In this document: one piece after another, positions 50,522 to 58,692 of the stretch
How positions within the stretch are numbered: position 1 is the first letter of the stretch
Layout: each line of letters starts with the position of its first letter
Assembly: GCF_005280255.1 (NCBI RefSeq)
Contig: NZ_CP040018.1
Location: 2,480,001-2,544,000, forward strand
Source of the DNA: Arthrobacter sp. 24S4-2
GTDB lineage: Bacteria > Actinomycetota > Actinomycetes > Actinomycetales > Micrococcaceae
Length of the DNA stretch: 64,000 nt
Reading direction: 5' to 3'
The notes under the pieces: model-generated
The model's database searches: none
What the model was told of the DNA's origin: nothing
Seen by the model: the letters and a program-made list of their open reading frames with translations, nothing else
Position numbers and translations under genes: made by a program

Positions 50522-51307
50522 TTAGTTCATCGGGCGGGTTCCTTTCCCGTTTTGGGCTTGCATGAGCCGGACGGACTCGCCGCTGGTTTGGCATAGGTGC
50601 GCGTGGTGCATAAGCCGGTCCACGGTCGCGGTGGCGATGGTTTTGGGCATCAGCTCATCAAAGCCGCTGGGGTGGATATTCGAGCTGATCGCCAGGGATC
50701 GCTTCTCGTAGGAGGCCTCCACGACGCGGTAGAAGCCCTCGGCGGCATCGCCGGAAACCGGCAGGAGTCCGATGTCATCGATGCAAATCAAATCCACGCT
50801 GGTAACGCGGGTGATGGCTTTGTTCACGCTGTCATCGATGCGGTGCCGGCGCACGAGGGCGCCGAGGTCCTCCAGGCTCAGCCACGACACGGACATGCCT
50901 TCGTCGATGGCCTGCTGGCCCAGGGATTCCAGCAGCAGGGTCTTCCCGGTCCCGGAGGGCCCGCACGCGATCAGGTTCTCCCGCCGCCGCACCCACTCCA
51001 GGGTCCGCAGGAACGAGGTCGTCGCCGCAGGGAGGGTGGAGAGGGACTCGTCCCAGACATCGAAGGTTTTCCCGGTGGGAAACCCCGCGCGTTTACGCCG
51101 GGTGGTTAGCATCGACCGGTTCCTGCCGGTCGCCTCGGCCTCGAGCAGGACGCGAATGACTTCTGTGGGGTCCCAGCGCTGGGCCTTCGCGGTCGCCAAC
51201 ACCTCGGCGACCACGGCGCGGGCGTGCGGCATGCGGGTGGTGCGCATCAAGGCGATGATGTGCTCCACATCCGCCAGCGGGCTGGCGGCAAGGGTTGTCG
51301 CGCTCAT
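50522..51307 (-). CDS. istB: IS21-family helper ATPase IstB
   Basis: 261 residues, AAA+ ATPase. Walker A ACGPSGTGKTLLLES near residue 115, Walker B VDLICIDDIGLLP, sensor segment SLAISSNIHPSGFDELMPK. The N terminus (TTLAASPLADVEHIIALM) is the usual IstB helical region. IstB forms ATP-dependent oligomers that deliver IstA to target DNA. The ATG overlaps the istA stop (ATGA), the standard coupled pair. Confidence 0.93.
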   Translation of the reverse strand: MSATTLAASPLADVEHIIALMRTTRMPHARAVVAEVLATAKAQRWDPTEVIRVLLEAEATGRNRSMLTTRRKRAGFPTGKTFDVWDESLSTLPAATTSFLRTLEWVRRRENLIACGPSGTGKTLLLESLGQQAIDEGMSVSWLSLEDLGALVRRHRIDDSVNKAITRVTSVDLICIDDIGLLPVSGDAAEGFYRVVEASYEKRSLAISSNIHPSGFDELMPKTIATATVDRLMHHAHLCQTSGESVRLMQAQNGKGTRPMN

Positions 51308-52569
51308 TCGGTGGCTCCTTCAAGATCAATATCGTCGCTGGTATTTGTGCTGGCGGTGCCGAAGTTGGCCCATGCGCTGGTGCCCTGACTCAGCCACTGG
51401 CCTTGATCGGTGACGGTGTGCCGGGTAGTGCTGAAATGGGAATCAATGATCGCCGGCACGCCGGGGCGGGTAAGTTCGTGCCGGGCGACTTCCACCGGCC
51501 CCTGCTCGCCGACATGGACAATGATGACCTCGGCGTCGGTGCCGCGCACCCAGAGCCTCTGCCCCATCAGCGTGTGCGGGACGGAGTAGCGGGAGTGCTC
51601 GTAGGTGACCATGGGCGTGTTCGGCGGGACCTGCCGGACCTGCCCGAAACTGGCCGTCACCGGCACTGCCGGGACCGGGTGCAGCTTGGGCTGTTCGATC
51701 AGTCTCAGCATGTCCCTGGGGATCTCCAGGGTGGCACGGTGCACCTTGGAATTCACATCCTCCATAAACGCCTCGCACGCCGCTTCCAGCTCGGCGAAGG
51801 AGGCGTAGTCCGAGCGCAGGTTCGTGTCTTTGGGGACGATGTCGGCTTTGGCGATCTTGACCGCGTTCTCCACCCCGCCCTTCGAGGCCGGGTCCGCCGG
51901 CATGCAGGTGTGCACGGCGGTGGAGTAGTGCCGGGCGAACGCGACGATCTGCGGGTTACGGACCGGCACCCCGGCGACGTGCTCGATCGTGACGGTTTTC
52001 TCATTGTCGGTCAAAACGTACGTTGGGACGCCCCCGATGAGCCTGAAAGAGCGGTCCAGGGCGGCGAACACGCTCGGCATCGTCTTATCCCGCAAGGGAA
52101 TCACGATACGGAAGCGTGAATACGCCAGCCAGGCCACGAACAACACCGTTTTGGCGCCGTCAACGACGGGCCCGTCTCCGTAGTCCCATTGGAGCCACAA
52201 ACCTGGCTCCACAGTCCAGGGGCGGTGAACACGCGTGTTTTGGGCCCGATATTTCGACTTCAGCCCGGCCAGCACGTACCGGGTCGTGCGGATCGATCCG
52301 GGATAGCCCAGATCAACGAGTTTTCCGTGCACAACGTCCCCGCGGATCTTCCCGCGGGACTGCTCGACCAGCGACTTCATCTGCGGCAGGAACGGGTCGG
52401 TGATCCGGCCCCGCTGGCGGGCGACCGGCGCCTGGACGCCTTCCTGCCGGGCCTTCACATACGAACGGACAGTGTTGTGCGAAACGCCGCAGATCTTCGC
52501 GGCATCCCGGTACGACCGGGTCAAATCATAAGCAGCTAAAATTTCCATGAACTCTCCTGGAGACTTCAC
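51304..52569 (-). CDS. istA: IS21-family transposase IstA
   Basis: About 421 residues from GTG 52569, where KSPGEFMEILAAYDLTRSYR begins; an in-frame GTG seven codons earlier is possible. HTH with DAAKICGVSHNTVRSYV, then the rve core: WLQWDYGDGPVVDG (Asp), YVLTDNEKTVTIEH (Asp), DPASKGGVENAVKIAKAD (Glu). Intact. The ribosome site AAGGAAGGGG lies inside a long inverted repeat (52574-52646), which should limit translation from read-through transcripts. Confidence 0.92.
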   Translation of the reverse strand: MKSPGEFMEILAAYDLTRSYRDAAKICGVSHNTVRSYVKARQEGVQAPVARQRGRITDPFLPQMKSLVEQSRGKIRGDVVHGKLVDLGYPGSIRTTRYVLAGLKSKYRAQNTRVHRPWTVEPGLWLQWDYGDGPVVDGAKTVLFVAWLAYSRFRIVIPLRDKTMPSVFAALDRSFRLIGGVPTYVLTDNEKTVTIEHVAGVPVRNPQIVAFARHYSTAVHTCMPADPASKGGVENAVKIAKADIVPKDTNLRSDYASFAELEAACEAFMEDVNSKVHRATLEIPRDMLRLIEQPKLHPVPAVPVTASFGQVRQVPPNTPMVTYEHSRYSVPHTLMGQRLWVRGTDAEVIIVHVGEQGPVEVARHELTRPGVPAIIDSHFSTTRHTVTDQGQWLSQGTSAWANFGTASTNTSDDIDLEGATE

Positions 52570-52573
52570 ATCA

Positions 52574-52646
52574 AGCCCCTTCCTTCCCACGATGGGTGAA
52601 ACAAAAAACGATTGGCATCGCTATTTCACCGCGGAAGGAAGGGGCT
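52574..52646 (-). promoter_or_regulatory. leader stem-loop hiding the istA ribosome site
   Basis: AGCCCCTTCCTTCC (52574-52587) and GGAAGGAAGGGGCT (52633-52646) are perfect 14-bp arms, and inside them GGTGAAA (52595-52601) pairs with TTTCACC (52624-52630). In the minus-strand mRNA the 3' arm contains the AAGGAAGGGG ribosome site of istA. This resembles the translation-blocking leaders that other insertion sequences use against outside transcription. Confidence 0.65.
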
Positions 52647-52762
52647 CTCCCCGTAATGACACGGGGGGATGGACAAGGGAATCCCAGCAAGCCCCGGCCA
52701 CACGCACGGCCAAGAACTGGTCAAAAGTACTTGCAGCCACTGGTCAAAACCACTGCCGCGAA

Positions 52763-54701
52763 CTTGAGTTCTAGCGATCGTTGCAACACCCCCGAATAAT
52801 CGGGAGTTGCAACACCCATGGGATCACCATCGAAAAGTAGTCCTTCCTTAAGGAAAAAATCTCCTCTACCGAAAGAACCGGGGTCGAGAGCCGGGGCGCA
52901 GGGGAAGCGTTCCCAGCAGTCCCATACCCGTGCGCAAAGACAGGATTTCCTTTCTGCCGTTGAGCGGTTGGGAAGTGTTGCCGCGGCGGCCAAGGAGCTC
53001 GGCATTAACCGGAGCACCTGCCAGAAGTGGGCGAACGCTGAAGGGATCAGGCCGCAGCGCCAGTACACCCAGGCGGATAAGGACCACTTCTATGCCGTCT
53101 TGGACCGGGCCGGCACCATCACCGCGGCGGCCCAGGAGCTGGGATTGAACATCAGCACCGCGCATAACTGGGCCGGCAAGGTTAATCCTGCTGGGAGAAA
53201 ACCACGGGCCACGAGAACTGTGAATGCTGATCCGGCGCGGCGCCACCCACCGTCGGTGATTGAGGAGTTCCTGGGCCTGCTGCGGGAAGTCGGCAGCGTC
53301 AGCGTTGCCGCCAGAGAACTCGGCCTGAACTACTCCACCTGCTCCAACTGGGCCAAAGCCGCCGGTCTGGTCTCCGTCAGTCCGCGACGGCCATCGGCGA
53401 AGCAGCTTCACTACCTGCGCTTGCGCCAAGAAGGAGCCGGCCGGAGGGACGCAGCCCTCGCAGTCGGTGCAAGCAAACCGAGCTCCTACAACTGGGACCG
53501 GCAACAGACTGCAAAGGACACGGCCGCGGCCCAAGGTCATGCCGCGGATCTGCCGTATAAACAGGAAGTGACAACTACATTCGCGGAACCTTCGGCCCCT
53601 GCAGCGGCACCGGAGTTGACAGCGCCGGTGGCTGAGCCGGCACCCGCGGTGGCGTTGGAAGCGCTGGAGCAGTCCGTCAGCGCCCGCTACCTGTCCCTGT
53701 CCGAGCGGGAGAGGATCGCGGACCTGCGGTCCCAAGGAACCTCAATGCAGGCGATCGGCAGGGCGCTGGGCCGGTCCGTGGGCACCATTAGCCGGGAGAT
53801 CAAACGCAACAGCCACCCGGTGCTGGGTTACCGGCCTTACGGTGCTCACCGGGCGGCCACTGCGGCCCGGGCACGGCCGAAGGACAGTAAGCTGGCAGAA
53901 CCCGGGGAACTACACGACTACGTGAAAACCAAGCTCCTCACACGCTGGTCCCCACAACAGATTTCCAAGCTCCTGATCAAGGAATTCCCCGATGACGAGC
54001 AGATGCGCGTGAGCCCCGAAACGATATACCAGGCCCTCTACTTTCAGGCCCGCGGTGGACTCAAACGCGAGGTCAAAGAAGCCCTGCGCACCGGCCGGAC
54101 CCGCCGCAAGCAGCACAGGAACCCCGAAGAACGCACCAACCGTTTCCGTGACCCGATGATCAACATTTCCGAACGCCCCGCCGAGGTCGAAGACCGCGCC
54201 GTCCCGGGGCATTGGGAGGGGGATTTAGTGACCGGAGCTTACAACCAGTCCGCGATCGCAACGCTGGTTGAACGCACCACGCGATACGTGATGTTGGTGC
54301 ACCTGCCGGTGGACCACACCGCCGAATCAGTCCGCGACGGGCTGATCAAGACCATGTCCACCCTACCGGCGCACCTGCGCGGATCCCTCACTTGGGACCA
54401 AGGCGCCGAAATGGCCAAACATAAGGCTTTCAGCATCGCCACCGACATGGACGTCTACTTCTGCGACCCCGCCAGCCCCTGGCAACGCGGATCCAACGAG
54501 AACACCAACGGGCTGCTACGCCAATACTTCCCCAAAGGCGCAGACCTGAACGCCTACGGGCCCGAGGACCTCGAGCACGTCGCCCAAGAACTCAACGCCC
54601 GACCACGCAAAACGCTCGACTGGGACACCCCAGCCGAGCGCCTACGTGATTTACTGATAGCCAGCTAAGCACGGGTGTTGCAACGACCCCTGGAATTCAA
54701 G
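52763..54701 (+). mobile_element. IS30-family element, copy 2
   Basis: 1,939 bp with the same 29-bp ends as copy 1 and the same orientation. GAA flanks both sides (52760-52762 and 54702-54704), so the 3-bp target differs from that of copy 1. It sits inside the right terminal repeat array of the IS21 element; joining its flanks restores a TGACCGTTCGCGGCAG repeat unit. Confidence 0.9.
52818..54668 (+). CDS. IS30-family transposase with N-terminal HTH array (copy 2)
   Basis: Same 616-residue product as the gene at 48585; I saw no difference between the two proteins. Four N-terminal HTH-like modules, then the IS30 HTH and the full DDE triad (GDLVTG, WDQGAEM, NENTNG). Intact. Two identical copies 4.2 kb apart in direct orientation could recombine and delete istAB between them. 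Confidence 0.92.
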   Translation: MGSPSKSSPSLRKKSPLPKEPGSRAGAQGKRSQQSHTRAQRQDFLSAVERLGSVAAAAKELGINRSTCQKWANAEGIRPQRQYTQADKDHFYAVLDRAGTITAAAQELGLNISTAHNWAGKVNPAGRKPRATRTVNADPARRHPPSVIEEFLGLLREVGSVSVAARELGLNYSTCSNWAKAAGLVSVSPRRPSAKQLHYLRLRQEGAGRRDAALAVGASKPSSYNWDRQQTAKDTAAAQGHAADLPYKQEVTTTFAEPSAPAAAPELTAPVAEPAPAVALEALEQSVSARYLSLSERERIADLRSQGTSMQAIGRALGRSVGTISREIKRNSHPVLGYRPYGAHRAATAARARPKDSKLAEPGELHDYVKTKLLTRWSPQQISKLLIKEFPDDEQMRVSPETIYQALYFQARGGLKREVKEALRTGRTRRKQHRNPEERTNRFRDPMINISERPAEVEDRAVPGHWEGDLVTGAYNQSAIATLVERTTRYVMLVHLPVDHTAESVRDGLIKTMSTLPAHLRGSLTWDQGAEMAKHKAFSIATDMDVYFCDPASPWQRGSNENTNGLLRQYFPKGADLNAYGPEDLEHVAQELNARPRKTLDWDTPAERLRDLLIAS

Positions 54702-54905
54702 GAACGGTCAATCCAAATTGCCGTCTCTGGTCAGTTTAAAGTTGCAGCTAACACGCATCAGACGATAAGCCTCTAGTACCGGGAGACCGGCAGGTTCCAC
54801 AATTGGGAATTGAGGAACCAGGTATCGAGGCACGCCGTGTTCCGAATCAGGAGGCGCATTCGTATGGAGATCGCCCGAGTTCACGCACAGAAGGGTAGGA
54901 CGAAA

Positions 54906-55336
54906 ATGTCCCCGACTAGGACTTCGGGCCATCCACGGCCTTGGAGCGCATCGCGTCCCATTGCGGATACGAGCAGCCGCTCCGAGGCAGCGTCCAAGCC
55001 TCATCCAGCCGCTGTCGCTGCCATCAAGGCATTCCACACGCTGGCGTGGCTTTCGATTGAGTCATGCGTTGTCTACGTGCTCTACAAGGGGTGGTCGGGC
55101 GCACTGACAGACGAGTTGGCATGGCTGCGGCGGTGATAGCGGGCGAATCTCTGGTGTTCGCCGGCAACGGATTCCGGTGTCCGCTCACACAGCTCGCCAA
55201 ACACTACGGGGCCGAAAGCGGCGCGGTGACGGACATTTACCTTCCGAAATGGTTCGCCCACAACATGCCGGCCATCCACGTTCCGCTGCTGATAGTCATG
55301 GCCTACCTGCATATCCGGAACTACCGACGCCGATAG
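54906..55336 (+). pseudogene. small membrane protein gene, single-base frameshift
   Basis: ATG 54906 (GGGTAGGA upstream) encodes SRSEAASKPHPAAVAAIKAF and a helix FHTLAWLSIESCVVYVLYKG. At the G run 55098-55100 the frame is lost: with one more G the protein would continue RTDRRVGMAAAVIAGESLVF, CPLTQLAKHYGAESGAVTDI and AIHVPLLIVMAYLHIRNYRR. About 144 residues with three helices in total. No family assigned. The downstream frame is well preserved, so a base-calling error is plausible. Confidence 0.68.
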
Positions 55337-55483
55337 GCGGCTGTCCGGACGCCTTCAGGCATGTCAACGAAGTGCCCGGTCAGATCGAAGCGTCCGGTGA
55401 GGGGTCTTCCCTGGAAAAACCGCCCGGGAACCGGGGGCTTCCGGTCCATGACAAGTCAACCGCGGAATGGCAGACTCGGCTAA

Positions 55484-56188
55484 ATGATGCCAGCACGAAA
55501 CCTGGGCCGACTCTCAGCCCCCGCAGCGCTCACTTGCGTTGTGGGCTGCGGATTCGCATTCCGGCGCCTCCAACTCCGCTGGGGTTCCACCCCTGAGGAA
55601 CTGGGCGGCCGGCTGCCGGGTGACGACTTCATCACTCACGCGGGCCTGCAGGCAACACGGTCCATCACCATTCATGCTCCGGCTGAAAAGGTATGGCCCT
55701 GGCTGGCGCAGATGGGCCAGCGCCGGGGCGGGCTCTACAGCTACGACTTCCTGGAAAACCTCGCCGGCCTGGACATCCATAGCGCGGACCGGATCCACCC
55801 CGAGTGGCAGGACATCAAGGTGGGGGACCCGGTTCATCTGGCACCCACGGACTCCTCAAATCTGGAGGTGGGGCTCCTTGAACCGGAAAGGACGCTTGTC
55901 CTGCGCATCCCCCCGAGTCCAGCACCCGGCCCCTTCGACTTCACCTGGGCCTTCATCCTCCAACCAAAACCAGACGGAACCACCCGCCTCGTTGTCCGTG
56001 AGCGGTACGCCTATCGGCAGTGGTGGGCCCGGTTCCTGGTCGAGACCGTGGAAGTTGCCAGCTTCGTCATGTCCCTGCGGATGCTCCACGGGATCAGGAG
56101 CCGGGCCGAGGGAAACTTTGAAGGGAACAAGCCCGCCGCCGAAGATGAAGCGGCGAAAGACGAACCCGCGCCCGTGGTAAAGCCCTAG
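55484..56188 (+). CDS. SRPBCC-family protein
   Basis: 234 residues. A short hydrophobic N-terminal stretch (LSAPAALTCVVGCGFAFR) could be a signal or anchor. The SRPBCC/START-like ligand-binding fold follows from about 55: TRSITIHAPAEKVWPWLAQM, GLYSYDFLENLAGLDIHSAD, RTLVLRIPPSPAPGPFDFTW and a final helix WARFLVETVEVASFVMSLRM. The C terminus is Glu/Lys/Ala-rich. The protein probably binds a hydrophobic small molecule at the membrane. Adjacent ATG codons at 55484 and 55487 are both possible. Confidence 0.8.
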   Translation: MMPARNLGRLSAPAALTCVVGCGFAFRRLQLRWGSTPEELGGRLPGDDFITHAGLQATRSITIHAPAEKVWPWLAQMGQRRGGLYSYDFLENLAGLDIHSADRIHPEWQDIKVGDPVHLAPTDSSNLEVGLLEPERTLVLRIPPSPAPGPFDFTWAFILQPKPDGTTRLVVRERYAYRQWWARFLVETVEVASFVMSLRMLHGIRSRAEGNFEGNKPAAEDEAAKDEPAPVVKP

Positions 56189-56295
56189 GCAGTTCCCTTC
56201 TCAGCACGTTCATTCACTCCAAAAGGTTTCCAGTGACCCGAAACCCGGTGCGGCCGCGAGCCGCGCGCGCCGGAAATCCCGTCACCGAAACTATT

Positions 56296-56342
56296 CACCG
56301 AAACCGCCCAAGGTCGGAACCAGGTTCCGGCCCTTTTCGGTG
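56296..56342. terminator. bidirectional stem-loop terminator
   Basis: Outer arms CACCGAAA / TTTTCGGTG and inner arms CGGAAC-CAG-GTTCCG form one long hairpin with A-rich and T-rich sides. It lies between the convergent genes ending at 56188 (plus) and 56405 (minus), so it can stop transcription in both directions. Confidence 0.7.
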
Positions 56343-56404
56343 TCAATAAATGGCGGGCTTTTCGGGGCTCTAGATGTCACCCTTTGTGTTCGTTTGCCGA
56401 TCCT

Positions 56405-56842
56405 TCACCGGGCGGGGCTTGAGTCCAGGAGCAGGGCTGGGCCGCCCATGACACCACATGAATAAGTCGCGATATCCGTCTTGACCAGAATCGAAGTCAC
56501 AGTGATCTGTCCCGGGCCGGGTTCGACGATGTAAATGTCGGCGCCACCGGCGGTTTTCCCGCGCAGGCTCAGCCCGTCCAGAGTACGGGTGCTTGGTGCA
56601 GGGTTCGGTCCGCAGTTGAAGTCACGACCGGCGAACTGGACCTTTGAGGGCACCTCCTTGGGCCACAGCGTCCAATCCGAGGTCATCTGGTGGACGGTCC
56701 AAAGCCGCACTCCCACAGTTCCTAGGCCGACAAGAAGGACGGCGCACAGTGCCCAGATTGCAATTCGTTTCCCCCGCATCATGTCGAAATCATTCTTGGG
56801 CGCCCGTGGGAAGTCAATATGTCGGATTCGGGACCACGGCAT
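56405..56842 (-). CDS. hypothetical membrane-anchored protein
   Basis: 145 residues from ATG 56842 with GAGG upstream; a second start at 56779 (RGKRIAIWALCAVLLVGLGT) would give a classic short N-in signal anchor. After the helix the outside domain reads WTLWPKEVPSKVQFAGRDFN, CGPNPAPSTRTLDGL, IYIVEPGPGQITVTSIL and ends with GGPALLLDSSP. Two Cys residues (in NCGPN and YSCGVM) could form a disulfide. No known family. Probably an extracytoplasmic protein of unknown role. Confidence 0.7.
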   Translation of the reverse strand: MPWSRIRHIDFPRAPKNDFDMMRGKRIAIWALCAVLLVGLGTVGVRLWTVHQMTSDWTLWPKEVPSKVQFAGRDFNCGPNPAPSTRTLDGLSLRGKTAGGADIYIVEPGPGQITVTSILVKTDIATYSCGVMGGPALLLDSSPAR

Positions 56843-57011
56843 GCCAGCGCCTCATCCCGGGGAGGGAACCCTGACCGGTCGGGACCTGGTGCCCGCGCGT
56901 CCTCTTGAACATCACCCTGCGGCGACTTCAAGCTGAGGAGTGAGGGCTAGGATCAAAGCGAATTTAGATGTGACGTCGGTGCAGATATTCAGCGGGGTCG
57001 CTGAATGAAAA

Positions 57012-57283
57012 ATGGTAGTTACAACCGCCCTCCTCTTGGAGTGCCTAGCGGTGGCGGTCTGGATGTTATCTGAGGGGGATGAAGTGATATTTTACTGGCC
57101 GTTTATTCCACTTGCCGCAGGCTTTTTAGTATTGGCGGGTTGCGCCCTGTACGCGAGATCGAAGCGACAGACAAGGGGGGACCATATCAAGGTCCTCGCA
57201 CCATCTTCCTCTTCCTGTTGCTCGGGATAGGCCTCCTTATTTACTCGTTGGTCGGTTTTCTGACATTGTCGGCAGGGAGATAA
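57012..57283 (+). pseudogene. small three-helix membrane protein gene, single-base frameshift
   Basis: ATG 57012 encodes helix VVTTALLLECLAVAVWMLSE and a second WPFIPLAAGFLVLAGCALYA, then SKRQTRG. At the run of six G (57175-57180) the frame shifts; with seven G the protein would end GPYQGPRTIFLFLLLGIGLL IYSLVGF..., a third clear helix, at the TAA 57281-57283. As sequenced the frame stops at 57230. No family known. The well-formed third helix argues that the shift is recent or an error. Confidence 0.62.
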
Positions 57284-57394
57284 GCAACCGCTGCACGTAA
57301 CCCTGACCGGACCAAACCTGGGCCTCTGACGCACGGGCCCAAAGAATTCGATTCGTCCTGCCCAGGGAATTAATGCACGGACTAGGATCAAGGC

Positions 57395-57946
57395 ATGGCA
57401 GCCGACATGCAGAAGCCCTCGCCTCCCGGAAGGTGGGAAAAGGCGCTCACTCGGTCGTACTGGTGGATTCTCTTCGTTGGCATTTTGGTCTCCAGCATCA
57501 TCCTCCGCGAACCACTTGGCTTCTGGCCCTCAGTTGCACTCACTGTCGCCGTCATGTGTGCCTTTACACTCGTCCTCGCGCGACTGGCAACGTCGGAGAG
57601 GGAGGCTCGTCTCCTCCGGGACGTAGAGCGCGGACTCATCGAATGCGCAATCCGCTACCCCAAAGCTCTCCCCGGTTCGCTGAGCAGCAGGTGGGAACGG
57701 GGATTCGCCGAAGTGAACAACGGAACCATCAAATTCCAGCCTGTGTTTGGCGAGATGGGTTCCCCGACGGGGTCGGTACGAAAGTTCGGCGAGCTGTCCT
57801 CCCACGGATTGGTCGATTTGCCCCGGAAGAAGCCGGCCGAGCTCAAACGGTCCTGGAAAATCGCAGCAATTGGCACAGACAAAGGAGAGCTGGAAGTAGC
57901 CACCGGAGAGGCTGGTCTCACCCTACTTTCTCGCCATGCCGTGTGA
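57395..57946 (+). CDS. hypothetical membrane protein
   Basis: 183 residues. Cytoplasmic N terminus (QKPSPPGRWEKALTRS), two close helices (YWWILFVGILVSSIILREP and FWPSVALTVAVMCAFTLVLA), a charged linker RLATSEREARLLRDVERG, and a soluble C-terminal beta-rich domain (CAIRYPKALPGSLSSRWERG; KIAAIGTDKGELEVATG). The layout resembles small actinobacterial proteins with a PH-like or DUF2550-like cytoplasmic domain, but I cannot assign one. ATG 57395 chosen; ATG 57407 is also possible. Confidence 0.72.
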   Translation: MAADMQKPSPPGRWEKALTRSYWWILFVGILVSSIILREPLGFWPSVALTVAVMCAFTLVLARLATSEREARLLRDVERGLIECAIRYPKALPGSLSSRWERGFAEVNNGTIKFQPVFGEMGSPTGSVRKFGELSSHGLVDLPRKKPAELKRSWKIAAIGTDKGELEVATGEAGLTLLSRHAV

Positions 57947-58099
57947 ATCGCAGGGGTACTTGGCGTTGTTCTATCAGCGGTAAACGGCGGGTGTCCGTTT
58001 GAGGAACCCTGACCGGGCAATCCGAGGGTCCTAAAGGGATCGACTAGCGGGCGATTGCTCAGAGCCGGTGCGATGTCGCTTAAATGGTGCGTTCCGTTT

Positions 58100-58601
58100 T
58101 TACGATGTCTTCCGCCGGCGGGGCGTAGCTGAGCGAGGCGGAGCGGCGCGGAGATGGGCGGCTGCCTGACCAAGGATGCGCGCGAGATCGTCGACGTCAC
58201 CGTCGGAAAGAGCCGCGAACAGCAAGCTGTGAACGGCGTTGATATGGCCGGGGAACACTGTCGCGAGCACGGTGCCGCCAGCCTCGGTGAGTGCCAGGAC
58301 GGTGCTGCGTTCGTCATTGGGCGAGGGCGAGCGGGCAACCAGCCCACGGTGTTCCAACAATTGCGCCTGGTACGTCAGTCCGCTGCGGCTGTAGACCACG
58401 CCGTCGGCGAGATCCGTCATGCGCAGTTGCCCATCCGGAGCATCGCCCAGGCGAGCGAGGAGCTGGAACTGGACGTAGCTGAGGTCCCCGGCATCACGGA
58501 GCTGTTTCTCAACTGCGTGGCGCAACAAGGTACTCACCTCGGTGAAAGCGAAGTACGCCCCGAGCTGCGGGGGGGGTCAGGGACGTTGGCGTTTCGTTCA
58601 T
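58100..58601 (-). CDS. MarR-family regulator (5' end frameshifted in a G/C run)
   Basis: The winged-helix core (QFQLLARLGDAPDGQLRMTD, YSRSGLTYQAQLLEHRGLV, SPNDERSTVLALTEAG) is intact in the frame from GTG 58537 (145 residues). The normal N terminus (NETPTSLTPPQLGAYFAF) lies in another frame starting at ATG 58601, which has GGGAGC upstream. The two are separated by an 8-base run (58569-58576) where seven would join them. So either a 1-base insertion or a base-calling error; a shortened protein from the GTG is possible. Divergent from the oxidoreductase it likely represses. Confidence 0.82.
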
Positions 58602-58622
58602 GCTCCCATCATAGATGGTTGA

Positions 58623-58670
58623 TTCGAGTTCGAAGCAGTGGTACCTTGGCATTATTGCTTCGAACTCGAA
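58623..58670. promoter_or_regulatory. paired operator between marR and oxidoreductase genes
   Basis: TTCGAGTTCGAA (58623-58634) and TTCGAACTCGAA (58659-58670) are exact reverse complements of each other and each is itself nearly palindromic. They lie in the 91-bp gap between the divergent starts. This is the type of site that MarR dimers bind, so two dimers could cover both promoters. Confidence 0.68.
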
Positions 58671-58692
58671 GCACACGATGAAGGGAAAGATC

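Larger units (their letters stand above)
48434..54753. mobile_element. IS21-family element carrying two IS30 copies
   Basis: The ends are TGTCAACTGCAACTTTAAAC (48434 on) and the inverse of TGTTAGCTGCAACTTTAAAC (to 54753), followed by TGACC at both ends. istA and istB lie on the minus strand between them. GCATC occurs at 48429-48433 and 54755-54759 and is a probable 5-bp target duplication. Each end has several TGACC(G/A)GTGGC-type repeats, and each array holds one IS30 copy. Without the IS30 copies the element would be about 2.4 kb, normal for IS21. Confidence 0.85.
56867..58016 (+). repeat. AACCCTGACCGG, three dispersed copies
   Basis: The 12-mer AACCCTGACCGG occurs at 56867-56878, 57299-57310 and 58005-58016, always on the plus strand and always outside the predicted genes. 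Neighbouring bases (GGA/ACC, then CCTGGG-like) show some further similarity. May be remnants of a short dispersed repeat or a protein site. Confidence 0.4.
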
